In this document: piece after piece, positions 16,947-25,691 of the stretch
Numbering within the stretch: position 1 is the first letter of the stretch
Layout: every line of letters begins with the position of its first letter
Assembly: GCA_024693135.1 (NCBI GenBank)
Contig: JAILLN010000062.1
Span: 1 to 58,355 of the forward strand
Length of the DNA: 58,355 nt
Source: Lachnospiraceae bacterium
GTDB lineage: Bacteria > Bacillota > Clostridia > Lachnospirales > Lachnospiraceae
Direction of reading: 5' to 3'
Notes under the pieces: generated by a model
Databases searched by the model: none
Told to the model about the DNA's origin: nothing
Seen by the model: the letters and a program-made list of their open reading frames with translations, nothing else
Made by a program: the position numbers and the translations under genes

Positions 16947-17459
16947 ATGAGCTTAATGAGTGAGTGGAGGGATATGGCCTATTCCACTAAAATGGATAAG
17001 GGAAAGCTGAAGAAGCTGTGGGACGATTATTTCCTGAAGGAAAAGGAGGTATATGCCCAGCTTCTGAAGAATCCGGACGAGGAAGTGAAGGGGACCGTAA
17101 AGGAGCTGGCGGAAAAATACAGCCTTACGGAGCTGGAGATGGCCGGTTTTCTGGATGGGATCCAGGAATCCTTAAAGCAGCCCAATGAGATCGAAGAGCT
17201 GGAAGCAGACAGCGTAGTCTCCCTTGCCTTTGACAAGGAGATGCTCTACCGCAACATGGTAGAGGCCAAGGCAGACTGGCTTTATGGGCTGGAGGAATGG
17301 GACTCAATCTTCACTGATGAGAAGAGAGAGGAACTTTACAAGATCCAGAAACAGTCCCATACCGTCCGGAGAGAGGGAAAGAAGATCGGCCGGAATGATC
17401 CCTGCCCTTGTGGAAGCGGGAAGAAATATAAGAATTGCTGCGGGCGCTCAGCCAGTTGA
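16947..17459 (+). CDS. SEC-C metal-binding domain protein
   Basis: A 170-residue protein with a mostly helical acidic body and a C-terminal SEC-C zinc site ([19 protein letters not shown], about residues 149-167). This motif also ends SecA but occurs alone in many small proteins of unknown role. ATG 16947 follows TCGGAGG. Its last bases run into the first copy of the repeated GTTGACATAA motif, about 90 bases before thrS. Confidence 0.8.
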   Translation: MSLMSEWRDMAYSTKMDKGKLKKLWDDYFLKEKEVYAQLLKNPDEEVKGTVKELAEKYSLTELEMAGFLDGIQESLKQPNEIEELEADSVVSLAFDKEMLYRNMVEAKADWLYGLEEWDSIFTDEKREELYKIQKQSHTVRREGKKIGRNDPCPCGSGKKYKNCCGRSAS

Positions 17460-17554
17460 CATAAAATTTCGCGAGATAAATTTTTAGGTTAACATAAATT
17501 ATTATGAATGCTGACGGGCTTTGTATCCCCGGAGGCGGAAAGGTGACATAACAT
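17454..17554 (+). repeat. GGTTNACATAAAT direct-repeat cluster before thrS
   Basis: Three same-direction copies: AGTTGACATAAAAT at 17454, GGTTAACATAAATT at 17487 and a one-base-shorter AGGTGACATAAC at 17541. Intervals are 33 and 54 bases, about three and five DNA turns. The last copy overlaps the thrS ribosome site. No -10 box lies 17 bases downstream of the TTGACA-like parts, so these are not simple promoters. Confidence 0.65.
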
Positions 17555-19481
17555 GAAAGTAACATTGAAGGACGGATCGGTCAGGGAATATGCTTCTCCC
17601 ATGACGGTTTACGACATCGCAAAAGACATCAGCGAGGGACTGGCAAGGAATGCCTGTGCGGGAGAGATTGACGGAAAAAGAGTGGACTTCCGGACAGTGG
17701 TGGATAAGGACTGCAGCCTGAACATCCTTACCGATAAGGATCCGGGAGGACTTGCCACCATAAGGCATACGGCAAGCCACGTGCTGGCACAGGCCTTGAA
17801 GCGCCTGTACCCCGGGATACAGCTTGCGATCGGGCCTTCTGTGGACGACGGCTTCTATTATGATGTGGACAGTGATGAGCCGCTGACCAGCGACGACTTC
17901 GACCGCATCGAAGCGGAAATGAAAAAGATCATCAAGGAAGACCTGAAGCTGGAGCGTTTCGAGCTTTCCCGGGAGGATGCGATCCGGTTTTTCAAGGAAC
18001 AAAATGAGCCGTACAAAGTTATGTTAATCGAGGATCTTCCGGAGGGGGAGGCCATCAGCCTTTATCGTCAGGGTGAATTTACGGATCTCTGTGCGGGCCC
18101 TCATATTATGTCAACCAAAGGGATCAAGGCCTTCAAGCTGATGAAGCTGGCCGGAGCATACTGGAGGGGAAATTCAGATAACAAAATGCTTACCCGGATC
18201 TATGGTACGGCTTTCCCGAAGAAGGAGGAGCTGGATGCCTATCTTTATCGGCTGGAGGAGGCCAAGAAGAGGGACCATAGGAAGATCGGGAAGGAAATGA
18301 AACTTTTCATGTTTGCAGATGAAGGACCCGGCTTTCCTTTCTTCCTTCCTAACGGCATGGTCATCCGGAATGAGCTGATGCAGTATTGGAGGGAAGTGCA
18401 CTACCGGGAAGGCTATCAGCAGATTGAGACTCCGGTGATGCTGGACCAGTCTCTCTGGGTCACCTCCGGACACTGGGATCATTATAAGGAAAACATGTAT
18501 ACCTCCATGATCGAGGACCGGATGTTCTGCCTGAAGCCCATGAACTGCCCGGGTTCCATCCTGGTATATAAAAACGAGCCGCGTTCCTATCGTGACCTGC
18601 CCATGAGGCTGGCCGAGGTAGGCCATGTCCACCGCCACGAGGAGAGCGGAGCCCTCCATGGGTTAATGAGGGTGCGGGCGTTCCATCAGGACGATGCCCA
18701 CGAATTCATTGCCATGGACCAGGTGGAGGAGGAAGTGGAGCATATCGTCCGGCTGATCAATGAGGTATATGCGAAGCTGGAATTTACCTATCATATAGAA
18801 CTTTCTACGATGCCCGATGACCACATGGGCAGCGACGAGGATTGGGAAAAGGCCACCAACGGCCTGAAGGGCGCCCTGGAGAAGATGGGGCTTCCTTATG
18901 AGATCAATGAAGGGGACGGGGCCTTCTATGGACCGAAGATCGATTTTCATGTGGAGGACTGCCTGGGACGGACCTGGCAGTGCGGCACGATCCAGCTGGA
19001 TTTCCAGCTTCCGCAGAATTTCGACCTGAAGTATATCGGAGCAGACGGGGAGGAGCATATGCCCGTGATGATCCACCGGGTCGTATTTGGTTCCGTAGAG
19101 CGCTTCATCGGCATCCTGATCGAGAATTTTGCAGGGAAATTCCCCACATGGCTTTCTCCCGTCCAGGTCAGGGTGCTTCCGATCTCAGACAAATTCCTGG
19201 ATTATGCCAACGAGGTGAACCGGAAGATACGGGAAGCCGGGATCCGTTCAGAGGTGGACGACCGGGCGGAAAAGGTGGGATTTAAGATCCGTGCGGCTAC
19301 CATGGAGAGGGTTCCCTATATGCTGATCGTCGGCGCAAAGGAAGCCGAAAGCGGCCAGGTCTCTGTCCGCTCCAGGTTTGCAGAGGATGAGGGCTCCAAG
19401 GATCTGGACAGCTTCATCCGTGAGATCCGTGAAGAGATCGATGGGCGGGTGCACAGGCCCACTGTTTCCGTAAAGGAATGA
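17553..19481 (+). CDS. thrS: Threonyl-tRNA synthetase
   Basis: Class II synthetase of 642 residues. Domains in order: TGS (1-60), the editing domain with HTASHVLAQA near 74 and the GEFTDLCAGPH segment, the catalytic core with the motif 2 region MRLAEVGHVHRHEESGALHGLMRVRAFHQDDAHEF, and the anticodon-binding domain from about 535. Translation starts at ATG 17553. Firmicute thrS genes are often under T-box control, but the 93-base upstream gap has no room for a T-box and carries the repeated motif instead. Confidence 0.97.
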   Translation: MKVTLKDGSVREYASPMTVYDIAKDISEGLARNACAGEIDGKRVDFRTVVDKDCSLNILTDKDPGGLATIRHTASHVLAQALKRLYPGIQLAIGPSVDDGFYYDVDSDEPLTSDDFDRIEAEMKKIIKEDLKLERFELSREDAIRFFKEQNEPYKVMLIEDLPEGEAISLYRQGEFTDLCAGPHIMSTKGIKAFKLMKLAGAYWRGNSDNKMLTRIYGTAFPKKEELDAYLYRLEEAKKRDHRKIGKEMKLFMFADEGPGFPFFLPNGMVIRNELMQYWREVHYREGYQQIETPVMLDQSLWVTSGHWDHYKENMYTSMIEDRMFCLKPMNCPGSILVYKNEPRSYRDLPMRLAEVGHVHRHEESGALHGLMRVRAFHQDDAHEFIAMDQVEEEVEHIVRLINEVYAKLEFTYHIELSTMPDDHMGSDEDWEKATNGLKGALEKMGLPYEINEGDGAFYGPKIDFHVEDCLGRTWQCGTIQLDFQLPQNFDLKYIGADGEEHMPVMIHRVVFGSVERFIGILIENFAGKFPTWLSPVQVRVLPISDKFLDYANEVNRKIREAGIRSEVDDRAEKVGFKIRAATMERVPYMLIVGAKEAESGQVSVRSRFAEDEGSKDLDSFIREIREEIDGRVHRPTVSVKE

Positions 19482-19520
19482 CCGGCTGGTTTTAATCATC
19501 AGAGGGGATAGCATAATAAC

Positions 19521-21449
19521 GTGAAATGGAATGTTAATTTTGAAATAGCGGCCATTGTGGTGGAAGCCATCTTCGTTCTGTTTTTCTATGCGAAGAAGCA
19601 CCTTCCTACCCGGCAGAACCGTCATTTCGCCCTGTCCATGGAATTTATCTGGCTGGTGCTTGTGATGGATGTTCTGAGCGCTTATATCAATACCTACTGG
19701 GTGCGTTTTCCCATTGCCCTGGTCCAATTCATCAATGTGATATATTTCCTGCTGTCCGCGGTGGTGACGATATCGCTATTCATGTACGTCCTTTCCGTGA
19801 CCAGGCAGATTGAGATCGTGAGGACGCCGATCTTCGTGGTATATCTCATTCCCTTCATCGTAGCTGTATTCATGGCTCTTTCCACTCCCTTTACGGGATT
19901 GGTATACCGCTTTGATGAAGTGGCAGGATATGTGCACGGGCCGGTATGGATCTACCAGGCGGTATGGAACTGCTTTTATATCGTTCTTGCAGGAGCCTAT
20001 GTGGGGGTATACCGGAGATACCTGAGCCGGCAGCAATTTTTCAGCATGGTCTTCTTTTTTGTGATCATCGCCCTGGGGGTGCTGCTTCAGATCGGATTCT
20101 TTAACTGGGTGCTGCTTACCAACAGCATGCTCTGCCTGGCGGTGATCGTGATCTATCTTTCCATGCAGAATCCGGACCTGTATATCGACAAAAGGACAGG
20201 ACTTTTTAACCGGGAGGGCTTCCTGGAGATGGTCCAGGAAAATCTGGATGCAGGAAACCGTTTTTCCCTGGTGGGAGTTTATTTCGATAATTATAATGTG
20301 ATGCAGTCCGTATACGGGGATGAGAAGGCCAGTCTGGCTCTTTCGGATGCGGTTGGCTTCATTAAGAAGTTTTCCGGGGGATATCTCTTCCGGCTTTCTA
20401 CCGATTATTTTGTGGCCCTCGATCTTACCTGCCGGGATTTCCCGGTCTTTGCCCAGCAGCTCTTAAGGGAACGGTTTGCCGGGACCTGGCGTGCGGATAC
20501 AGATTCCATCCGGTTTTCCATCAGCCTGGTGGACATACCGCCGGAGCATGTGGGAAATGACATGAAGCGGATCCTGGATATCCTGACCTATTCCCAGGAG
20601 GAGGTGCAGAATACCGGAAGCCGGCAGCTGGTGATCGATGAGGATACGATCCTGAAGATCGAGAGGGATGCCGCCATCGAGAAGGCATTGGAAAAGGCGA
20701 TCGAGAGAAGGAGCGTGCAGATCTATATGCAGCCGATCTATTACCCCCGTACCGGCAGGGTCGCCGAGGCCGAAGTATTGGCAAGGCTGTTTGATGATGA
20801 GGTCGGCTTTATCAGCCCGGTTGAATTCATCAACAAGGCAGAGAAGAACGGCAATATGATCGAGCTGGGCAGACAGATATTCGAAAAGATCTGCGAATTT
20901 CTGGGCGGGAATGATATCGAACGGCTGGGGATCGAGCGGATATGCGTAAACCTGTCGCCCATGCAGTGCATGCGGGATGAGCTGGCGGATGAGCTGATCG
21001 AGATCGCCGAGTCGTATGCCGTCAATATGTCAAAGTTTTCTTTTGAGATCACGGAGATGACCACCAGCCGGAACAGTGCGGTCATTCACCACAATATGGA
21101 GAAGCTGATCAAGGCCGGAGCGGAATTTGCGCTGGATGATTACGGCATGGGCAATTCCAACCTGGTGAATCTCTTCCGGATGCCTTTCCGCTATGTGAAG
21201 CTGGACAAGACCCTGGTATGGACTTATTTTGAGAATGATTCGGATGTGCTGCCGGATGTGATCGAGACCTTCCGGAACCAGAGGGTGGGCATCATCGTAT
21301 CCGGAGTGGAGACCAAGGCAATGGCAAAGCGGCTGATCATGATGGGCTGCGACGGGCTCCAGGGCTATTATTTCGCAAAACCGGTGCCCGCTAGAGATTT
21401 TTGTACGATGATCCGTGAATTAAATGTTGACAATGGCTATGACCTGTGA
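19521..21449 (+). CDS. Membrane EAL-domain protein with degenerate GGDEF
   Basis: Putative c-di-GMP phosphodiesterase of 642 residues. The first 215 or so residues form about seven hydrophobic segments. A GGDEF-like region (about 225-345) follows but the GGDEF signature is replaced by RLSTDYF, so cyclase activity is unlikely. The EAL domain retains its catalytic features in variant form: AEVLARL for EAL, CVNLSP, ITEMT, DDYGMGNS, KLDK, GVETK and GLQGYYFAKP. Hydrolysis of c-di-GMP is therefore plausible. The start is GTG 19521 after GAGGGGAT. The infC promoter overlaps its 3' end. Confidence 0.88.
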   Translation: MKWNVNFEIAAIVVEAIFVLFFYAKKHLPTRQNRHFALSMEFIWLVLVMDVLSAYINTYWVRFPIALVQFINVIYFLLSAVVTISLFMYVLSVTRQIEIVRTPIFVVYLIPFIVAVFMALSTPFTGLVYRFDEVAGYVHGPVWIYQAVWNCFYIVLAGAYVGVYRRYLSRQQFFSMVFFFVIIALGVLLQIGFFNWVLLTNSMLCLAVIVIYLSMQNPDLYIDKRTGLFNREGFLEMVQENLDAGNRFSLVGVYFDNYNVMQSVYGDEKASLALSDAVGFIKKFSGGYLFRLSTDYFVALDLTCRDFPVFAQQLLRERFAGTWRADTDSIRFSISLVDIPPEHVGNDMKRILDILTYSQEEVQNTGSRQLVIDEDTILKIERDAAIEKALEKAIERRSVQIYMQPIYYPRTGRVAEAEVLARLFDDEVGFISPVEFINKAEKNGNMIELGRQIFEKICEFLGGNDIERLGIERICVNLSPMQCMRDELADELIEIAESYAVNMSKFSFEITEMTTSRNSAVIHHNMEKLIKAGAEFALDDYGMGNSNLVNLFRMPFRYVKLDKTLVWTYFENDSDVLPDVIETFRNQRVGIIVSGVETKAMAKRLIMMGCDGLQGYYFAKPVPARDFCTMIRELNVDNGYDL

Positions 21450-21455
21450 TATTTT
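21427..21455 (+). promoter_or_regulatory. Promoter of the infC-rpmI-rplT operon
   Basis: Perfect TTGACA at 21427-21432, a 17-base spacer and TATTTT at 21450-21455, with TG two bases before the -10. It lies inside the last codons of the EAL gene and would start the L20 leader near 21462. Confidence 0.65.
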
Positions 21456-21461
21456 AGGCAG

Positions 21462-21564
21462 GTATCAAGCAGAGTTTCCACTCTCACCCTGCGGCTTTAA
21501 TTGATGCTTCAGGTGTTCAGTCGATGATTTTAGGGAGGCATTCTGTGAGGATGCCTCCTTTTTT
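21462..21564 (+). promoter_or_regulatory. L20 leader with attenuator terminator
   Basis: The untranslated leader before infC carries a short GAG/CTC hairpin around TTTCCA (21472-21486) and conserved-looking segments typical of the Firmicutes L20 leader. It ends in a strong terminator, GGAGGCAT/ATGCCTCC (21534-21541 and 21551-21558), followed by six T residues. In Bacillus, excess L20 binds the leader and favours termination, giving feedback control of infC-rpmI-rplT. Identification rests on position plus recalled sequence; the terminator is read directly. Confidence 0.75.
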
Positions 21565-21615
21565 GCCGGATGAAGTGAGTGGGCCAGAGATTGTTTTTAT
21601 CAGGAGGATACGGAG

Positions 21616-22122
21616 ATTAGCGATTATTTTATCAATGAGCAGATTCGCGACAGGGAAGTGCGTGTGATTGGTGCGGATGGAGAGCAGCTTGGCATCATGC
21701 CGATCCGGGATGCGCTTCAGGCCGCGGAAGATGCGGAGCTGGATTTGGTCAAGATTGCTCCTACGGCGAAGCCGCCGGTCTGCAAGATCGTAGATTACGG
21801 TAAGTTCAAATATGAGCAGATCCGGAAGGAAAAGGATGCCAGGAAGAAGCAGAAGACCATCGAGATCAAGGAGATTCGCCTTTCCCCGAATATCGATACG
21901 AACGATCTCAACACAAAGGTGAATGCGGCCAGGAAGTTTCTCGTCAAGGGAAACCGGGTCAAGATCACGATGCGTTTCCGCGGGCGGGAGATGGCCCATA
22001 TGAATGCAAGCAGGCACGTCCTGGATGATTTTGCGGAAAACCTGAGTGATGTGGCCGTCGTGGAAAAGCCTCCCAAGGTGGAGGGAAGAACCATGACCAT
22101 CACGCTGGCAGAAAAGAAGTAG
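21616..22122 (+). CDS. infC: Translation initiation factor IF-3 (AUU start)
   Basis: A 168-residue IF-3. The frame begins with ATT at 21616, exactly 8 bases after AGGAGG (21602-21607), and gives the canonical N-terminus ISDYFINEQIRDREVRVIG (first residue Met in vivo). Starting at a later GTG would delete the conserved INEQIRDREVR. Initiation at AUU is the known means by which IF-3 limits its own synthesis. The C-terminal domain shows KIRLSPNIDTNDL-like and MRFRGREMAHMN segments. It is the first gene of the operon with rpmI and rplT, behind the L20 leader. Confidence 0.95.
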   Translation: MSDYFINEQIRDREVRVIGADGEQLGIMPIRDALQAAEDAELDLVKIAPTAKPPVCKIVDYGKFKYEQIRKEKDARKKQKTIEIKEIRLSPNIDTNDLNTKVNAARKFLVKGNRVKITMRFRGREMAHMNASRHVLDDFAENLSDVAVVEKPPKVEGRTMTITLAEKK

Positions 22123-22138
22123 GAAAATGCCCTTTGGC

Positions 22139-22176
22139 ATCATTTATTGCCGGCAGGCTTCTGCCGGAAAAATGAT
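22139..22176 (+). other. Intergenic hairpin between infC and rpmI
   Basis: Outer arms ATCATTT/AAATGAT (22139-22145 and 22170-22176) and inner arms CCGGCAG/CTGCCGG (22150-22156 and 22161-22167) form a two-part stem. No T-run follows. It could set mRNA processing or stability within the operon. Confidence 0.45.
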
Positions 22177-22212
22177 GGGCAGGAATGAAACAAATACAAG
22201 GAGGAGATCATC

Positions 22213-22410
22213 ATGCCAAAAATGAAAACAAACAGATCCGCTGCAAAGCGCTTCAAAGTGACCGGAACAGGGAAGCTGAAAAGAAACAAGGCGTATAAGC
22301 GCCACATCCTGACGAAGAAGTCGCCGAAGACCAAGAGGAACTTAAGGAAGTCTGCCATCACGGATTCCACAAATGTAAAGAACATGAAGAAGATCCTTCC
22401 GTATATCTGA
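22213..22410 (+). CDS. rpmI: 50S ribosomal protein L35
   Basis: A 65-residue, very basic protein of the large subunit ([21 protein letters not shown]). ATG 22213 follows AAGGAGG. It is the middle gene of the infC operon. Confidence 0.98.
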   Translation: MPKMKTNRSAAKRFKVTGTGKLKRNKAYKRHILTKKSPKTKRNLRKSAITDSTNVKNMKKILPYI

Positions 22411-22478
22411 GGGCTTTGTTGAAGGAAAAGATGGTTGCAGGGATAGCGCAGTCTTAAGCGCAGAAATGAGGTTGAATT

Positions 22479-22832
22479 ATGGCAAGAATCAAAGGCGGAA
22501 TGAACGCCAGGAAAAAACATAACAGGATCCTGAAGCTGGCAAAGGGCTACAGGGGAGCAAGGAGCAAGCAGTACAGGATCGCAAAGCAGTCCGTAATGAG
22601 GGCCTTAAGGTCTCAGTTTGCAGGGCGTAAGCAGAAGAAGCGGGATTTCCGTTCTCTCTGGATCACAAGGATCAATGCGGCAGCCAGGATGAACGGCATC
22701 ACCTACAGCAAGTTCATGTATGGCCTGAAGCTTGCCGGCATCGAGATCAACAGGAAGATGCTTTCCGAGATGGCAGTGAATGACGCGGAGGGCTTTGCGA
22801 CTCTTGCAGAGCTGGCAAAGAGCAAGGCCTGA
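22479..22832 (+). CDS. rplT: 50S ribosomal protein L20
   Basis: A 117-residue L20 with the conserved start [19 protein letters not shown] and the [16 protein letters not shown] segment. It binds 23S rRNA early in assembly and is the expected repressor acting on the leader at 21462-21564. No terminator is seen before the tRNA promoter 12 bases downstream, so read-through is possible. Confidence 0.98.
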   Translation: MARIKGGMNARKKHNRILKLAKGYRGARSKQYRIAKQSVMRALRSQFAGRKQKKRDFRSLWITRINAAARMNGITYSKFMYGLKLAGIEINRKMLSEMAVNDAEGFATLAELAKSKA

Positions 22833-22844
22833 TCGAAATTTTTG

Positions 22845-22873
22845 TTGACAGCATGCTTGTTTGGCTGTATTAT
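22845..22873 (+). promoter_or_regulatory. tRNA-Leu promoter
   Basis: TTGACA at 22845-22850, a 17-base spacer and TATTAT at 22868-22873. It is the strongest consensus match in this part of the window and fits a stable RNA gene. Confidence 0.75.
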
Positions 22874-22935
22874 AGGTAAGGTGTCTGAAGGCAGTTGATG
22901 CCGGAGGACAGGAGGGGGATCGGATGATTCCTTCC

Positions 22936-23019
22936 GCAGGGATGGCGGAATTGGCAGACGCGCAGGCTTCAGGTGCCTGTGGTGGCAACATCGTGAGGGT
23001 TCAAGTCCCTTTCCCTGCA
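22936..23019 (+). tRNA. tRNA-Leu (anticodon CAG)
   Basis: Acceptor arms GCAGGGA (22936-22942) and TCCCTGC (23012-23018) with discriminator A. The anticodon stem CAGGC/GCCTG encloses loop TTCAGGT, giving anticodon CAG (codon CUG). A long variable arm and the T-arm GGTTCAAGTCCC are present, as expected for a class II tRNA. CCA is not encoded. A terminator follows at once. Confidence 0.95.
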
Positions 23020-23021
23020 CT

Positions 23022-23050
23022 AAAAAAAGCCCGTAGATACGGGCTTTTTT
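23022..23050. terminator. Bidirectional terminator between tRNA-Leu and the AEC gene
   Basis: GCCCGT/ACGGGC (23029-23034 and 23039-23044) with a four-base loop. It is followed by six T residues and preceded by seven A residues, so it can stop both the tRNA transcript and the convergent permease transcript. Confidence 0.85.
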
Positions 23051-23077
23051 CTTTTCCGTGCTGCATTTTTCTTTGGC

Positions 23078-24007
23078 TCAGCCCATGGCGGCCAGCACGG
23101 CGAAGCCTGCGATGGCGACCAATGTTGACACAGACAGGGCGGAGGAGACATATACGCGCTGGCTGGCATCGTCGGCAAATACCGGGAGCACGAAGGGCGG
23201 AGGCAGGATGAACATGACGGTGATGGCGGCCGAGAGGTCTGCGGATGGCCAGAGGAGGCCAAGCAGGGCGATGAAGGCAAAGCGCAGCAGCATCATGATG
23301 CCGAAACGCAGGGCCACTACCTTGCAGGTGGGTATGATAGGGATATCGCGAAGCACCAGGTCATAGCCGATGGTAAGCAGGATGATGGCGCTGGTAGGAG
23401 CAGAGATAAAATCCGTGCAGGCATCAAAAATGGCGCTGATGCCGGAAGGCACCAAGGCCTGATACAGGCCGCTTGCCCCGATGAGCACGCCGGCTGCGAT
23501 GGAGAGGATGATGGGAGAGAGAAGCATCTCCTTCATCAGGGAACGGAGGCTGGTATGCTCCTTCCCTTCCATGCCGAGCAGCATCTTATATACGGTAAAC
23601 ACGAAGAGCACCTGCCCCAGGTCGATCCTTGCAAACTCAGCGGTTCTGCTGCTTCCGTAAAGCATATTGAAGAGGGCATATCCCAGCATGCCGGCTTCAA
23701 ATCCGGTGGTAAGAAATGGGACAAAGCGGGAATCCAGCCGGAAGATCCTGGCGCCGGCTTTTCCCAGCCACCAGGCGAGGAAACAGGCAAGAAACATCAT
23801 CAGGGGAATGAATACGTCCATCAGGGTATAGCGGGTGGTGGCAAAGGCGCTGAGGAGCACAGCCGGCAGAGTGATATTGACCACCACGTTTTTCAGCGCA
23901 TTGATCCCCTCCCTGGAGATCAGCCCCCTGCTCCTTGCCAGTATGCCGATGGCCAGCATCAGAAGCACCGGCAGGATCGTCTGCAGCACGTCTATGATAT
24001 GTCCCAT
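23078..24007 (-). CDS. AEC-family permease (auxin efflux carrier type)
   Basis: A 309-residue integral membrane protein with about ten hydrophobic segments. It has the AEC start VLQTILPVLLMLAIGILARSRGLIS, then NVVVNITLPAVLLSAFA near 41, and a helical C-terminal half. Bacterial members export or import organic acids such as malate; the substrate here is unknown. It stands alone on the minus strand between two plus-strand units and ends at the shared terminator. Confidence 0.88.
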   Translation of the reverse strand: MGHIIDVLQTILPVLLMLAIGILARSRGLISREGINALKNVVVNITLPAVLLSAFATTRYTLMDVFIPLMMFLACFLAWWLGKAGARIFRLDSRFVPFLTTGFEAGMLGYALFNMLYGSSRTAEFARIDLGQVLFVFTVYKMLLGMEGKEHTSLRSLMKEMLLSPIILSIAAGVLIGASGLYQALVPSGISAIFDACTDFISAPTSAIILLTIGYDLVLRDIPIIPTCKVVALRFGIMMLLRFAFIALLGLLWPSADLSAAITVMFILPPPFVLPVFADDASQRVYVSSALSVSTLVAIAGFAVLAAMG

Positions 24008-24275
24008 GTCATCCTCCTTTTCTGTATGCGGCAGCCCATGCCGGAATGAAGTGCCTGTTTAACCAATAATGATGATAGCAGAATACCGCGCCTATGGTCA
24101 ATCGGAGACCGTAGGCTCCCTGATGAAGACAACCGGGGATGCAGGTTTGAAAAATAAGAAGAAAAAAAAGGAAAAATGTGATAAAATTATTTTTTGGGTA
24201 TCTTCCCTGCCAATGAAGGAAGGAAGAAGAGGAGAGAAGTATAAATATCTATAGTTATTTATCGAGAGGTTTTGA

Positions 24276-25691
24276 ATGCTGCTTCAATCAAAGCAATTCA
24301 GGCAGACGCTGCTGCTGCTGTTTGACCTGGTAAGCGTACTGCTTGCTTATCTCCTGGCGGGACATCTCAGGTTTTCAGACAGGACGGACTGGCTTTCTTC
24401 CTATCTTTATACAGTAACGTTTGTTATATTTGAAGTGATCTGCCTGATCGTCTTTATGCTGATGACTCCGAGGCAGCCCGGGCTTTTGGAAGCAGGCCGG
24501 TTCCAAAATGCCGTCTCCAGCCTGACGAATACGGTGATCATGGCAGTGGCAGGCGTCTTTTATCTATTCGCGACCCAGACAGCCGGGCTGATCTCCCGGT
24601 ATTTTGTGGGCTTCTTTTATGTGGCGGTATTGCTGATCAATATTGCGCTGCGCCTTCTGTACAGGGAATTTCTGCTCCGCGTGGCCGGGAGCGCAACTTC
24701 CGCAACTGCGGTCATGCTGGTCGTGCTTAAAAGGGATGCGGAAAAAATCGCAAATGAACTGATGGAAAGCGGAGAAAGCCTGGTCAGGATCACCTGCATT
24801 ACGATCCTGGATGAGGACTGCGTGGGACAGACGGTGGCGGGCATCCCGGTGGTCGGGAATGCCGGGAACTATTTGGATACCCACCGGGAAAATGTCTACG
24901 ATGCCGTATTCATCCATATCCCCTATGACTTTGAATTTGAGCTGAAAAAGCTGATCATGGGATTCGAGCAGATGGGAGTTACCGTGAATCTCAACATCAG
25001 CATTTACAATCTAGATGCCAGGGAGAAGAAGATCGCCAGCTTTGGGAATTACAGCGTGATCACTTATTCCCCGGTGGAGCACAGCATCCTGGAAATGATG
25101 ATAAAGCGGCTGGCCGACATAGCCGGGAGCATTGTGGGGCTGCTGCTCTGCCTGATCAGCCTGATCATTTTCGGACCCATCATAAAGCTGACCTCGCCGG
25201 GGCCGATCTTTTTCGCGCAGACCCGGGTGGGGATCAATGGGAGGCGTTTTCAGATCTACAAATTCCGGACTATGGTGGACAATGCCGAGGAATTAAAACA
25301 GAAGCTCATGGAGCAGAATGAGATGAAGGGCTTGATGTTTAAGATGAACCGCGACCCCAGGGTGACCCCGATCGGGGATTTCCTGCGAAGGACCAGCATC
25401 GATGAGCTGCCTCAGTTCTGGAACGTGCTGAAGGGGGACATGAGCATGGTGGGCACCCGCCCGCCTACGGTAGATGAATATGAACAATATAAAGCCTATC
25501 ATATGAGGAGGCTCTCCATCCGTCCGGGGATCACGGGGCTGTGGCAGGTTTCCGGAAGATCCCAGATCAGGGATTTTGAGGATGTGGTGAGGCTCGACCT
25601 GAAATATATAGACCAATGGTCACTGATGCTGGATCTGAAGCTTCTTTTCATGACGATCGGCATCGTATTTACCAGAAGGGGTGCCAGATGA
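24276..25691 (+). CDS. Exopolysaccharide polyprenyl glycosylphosphotransferase
   Basis: Transfers a sugar-1-phosphate to undecaprenyl phosphate to begin a cell-surface glycan. The 471 residues show four to five N-terminal membrane helices, a CoA-binding-like middle domain, another helix near 280, and the C-terminal bacterial sugar transferase domain: KFRTMVDNAEEL, then RRTSIDELPQFWNVLKGDMSMVGTRPP and GITGLWQVSGRS. Start ATG 24276 follows AGAGGTTTTGA. Its stop overlaps the next gene's start (ATGA), coupling it to the WecG-type transferase. Confidence 0.93.
   Translation: MLLQSKQFRQTLLLLFDLVSVLLAYLLAGHLRFSDRTDWLSSYLYTVTFVIFEVICLIVFMLMTPRQPGLLEAGRFQNAVSSLTNTVIMAVAGVFYLFATQTAGLISRYFVGFFYVAVLLINIALRLLYREFLLRVAGSATSATAVMLVVLKRDAEKIANELMESGESLVRITCITILDEDCVGQTVAGIPVVGNAGNYLDTHRENVYDAVFIHIPYDFEFELKKLIMGFEQMGVTVNLNISIYNLDAREKKIASFGNYSVITYSPVEHSILEMMIKRLADIAGSIVGLLLCLISLIIFGPIIKLTSPGPIFFAQTRVGINGRRFQIYKFRTMVDNAEELKQKLMEQNEMKGLMFKMNRDPRVTPIGDFLRRTSIDELPQFWNVLKGDMSMVGTRPPTVDEYEQYKAYHMRRLSIRPGITGLWQVSGRSQIRDFEDVVRLDLKYIDQWSLMLDLKLLFMTIGIVFTRRGAR

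Noticed and set aside
19521..21449. Active diguanylate cyclase
   Set aside because: The GGDEF signature is replaced by RLSTDYF, so only the EAL activity is plausible.
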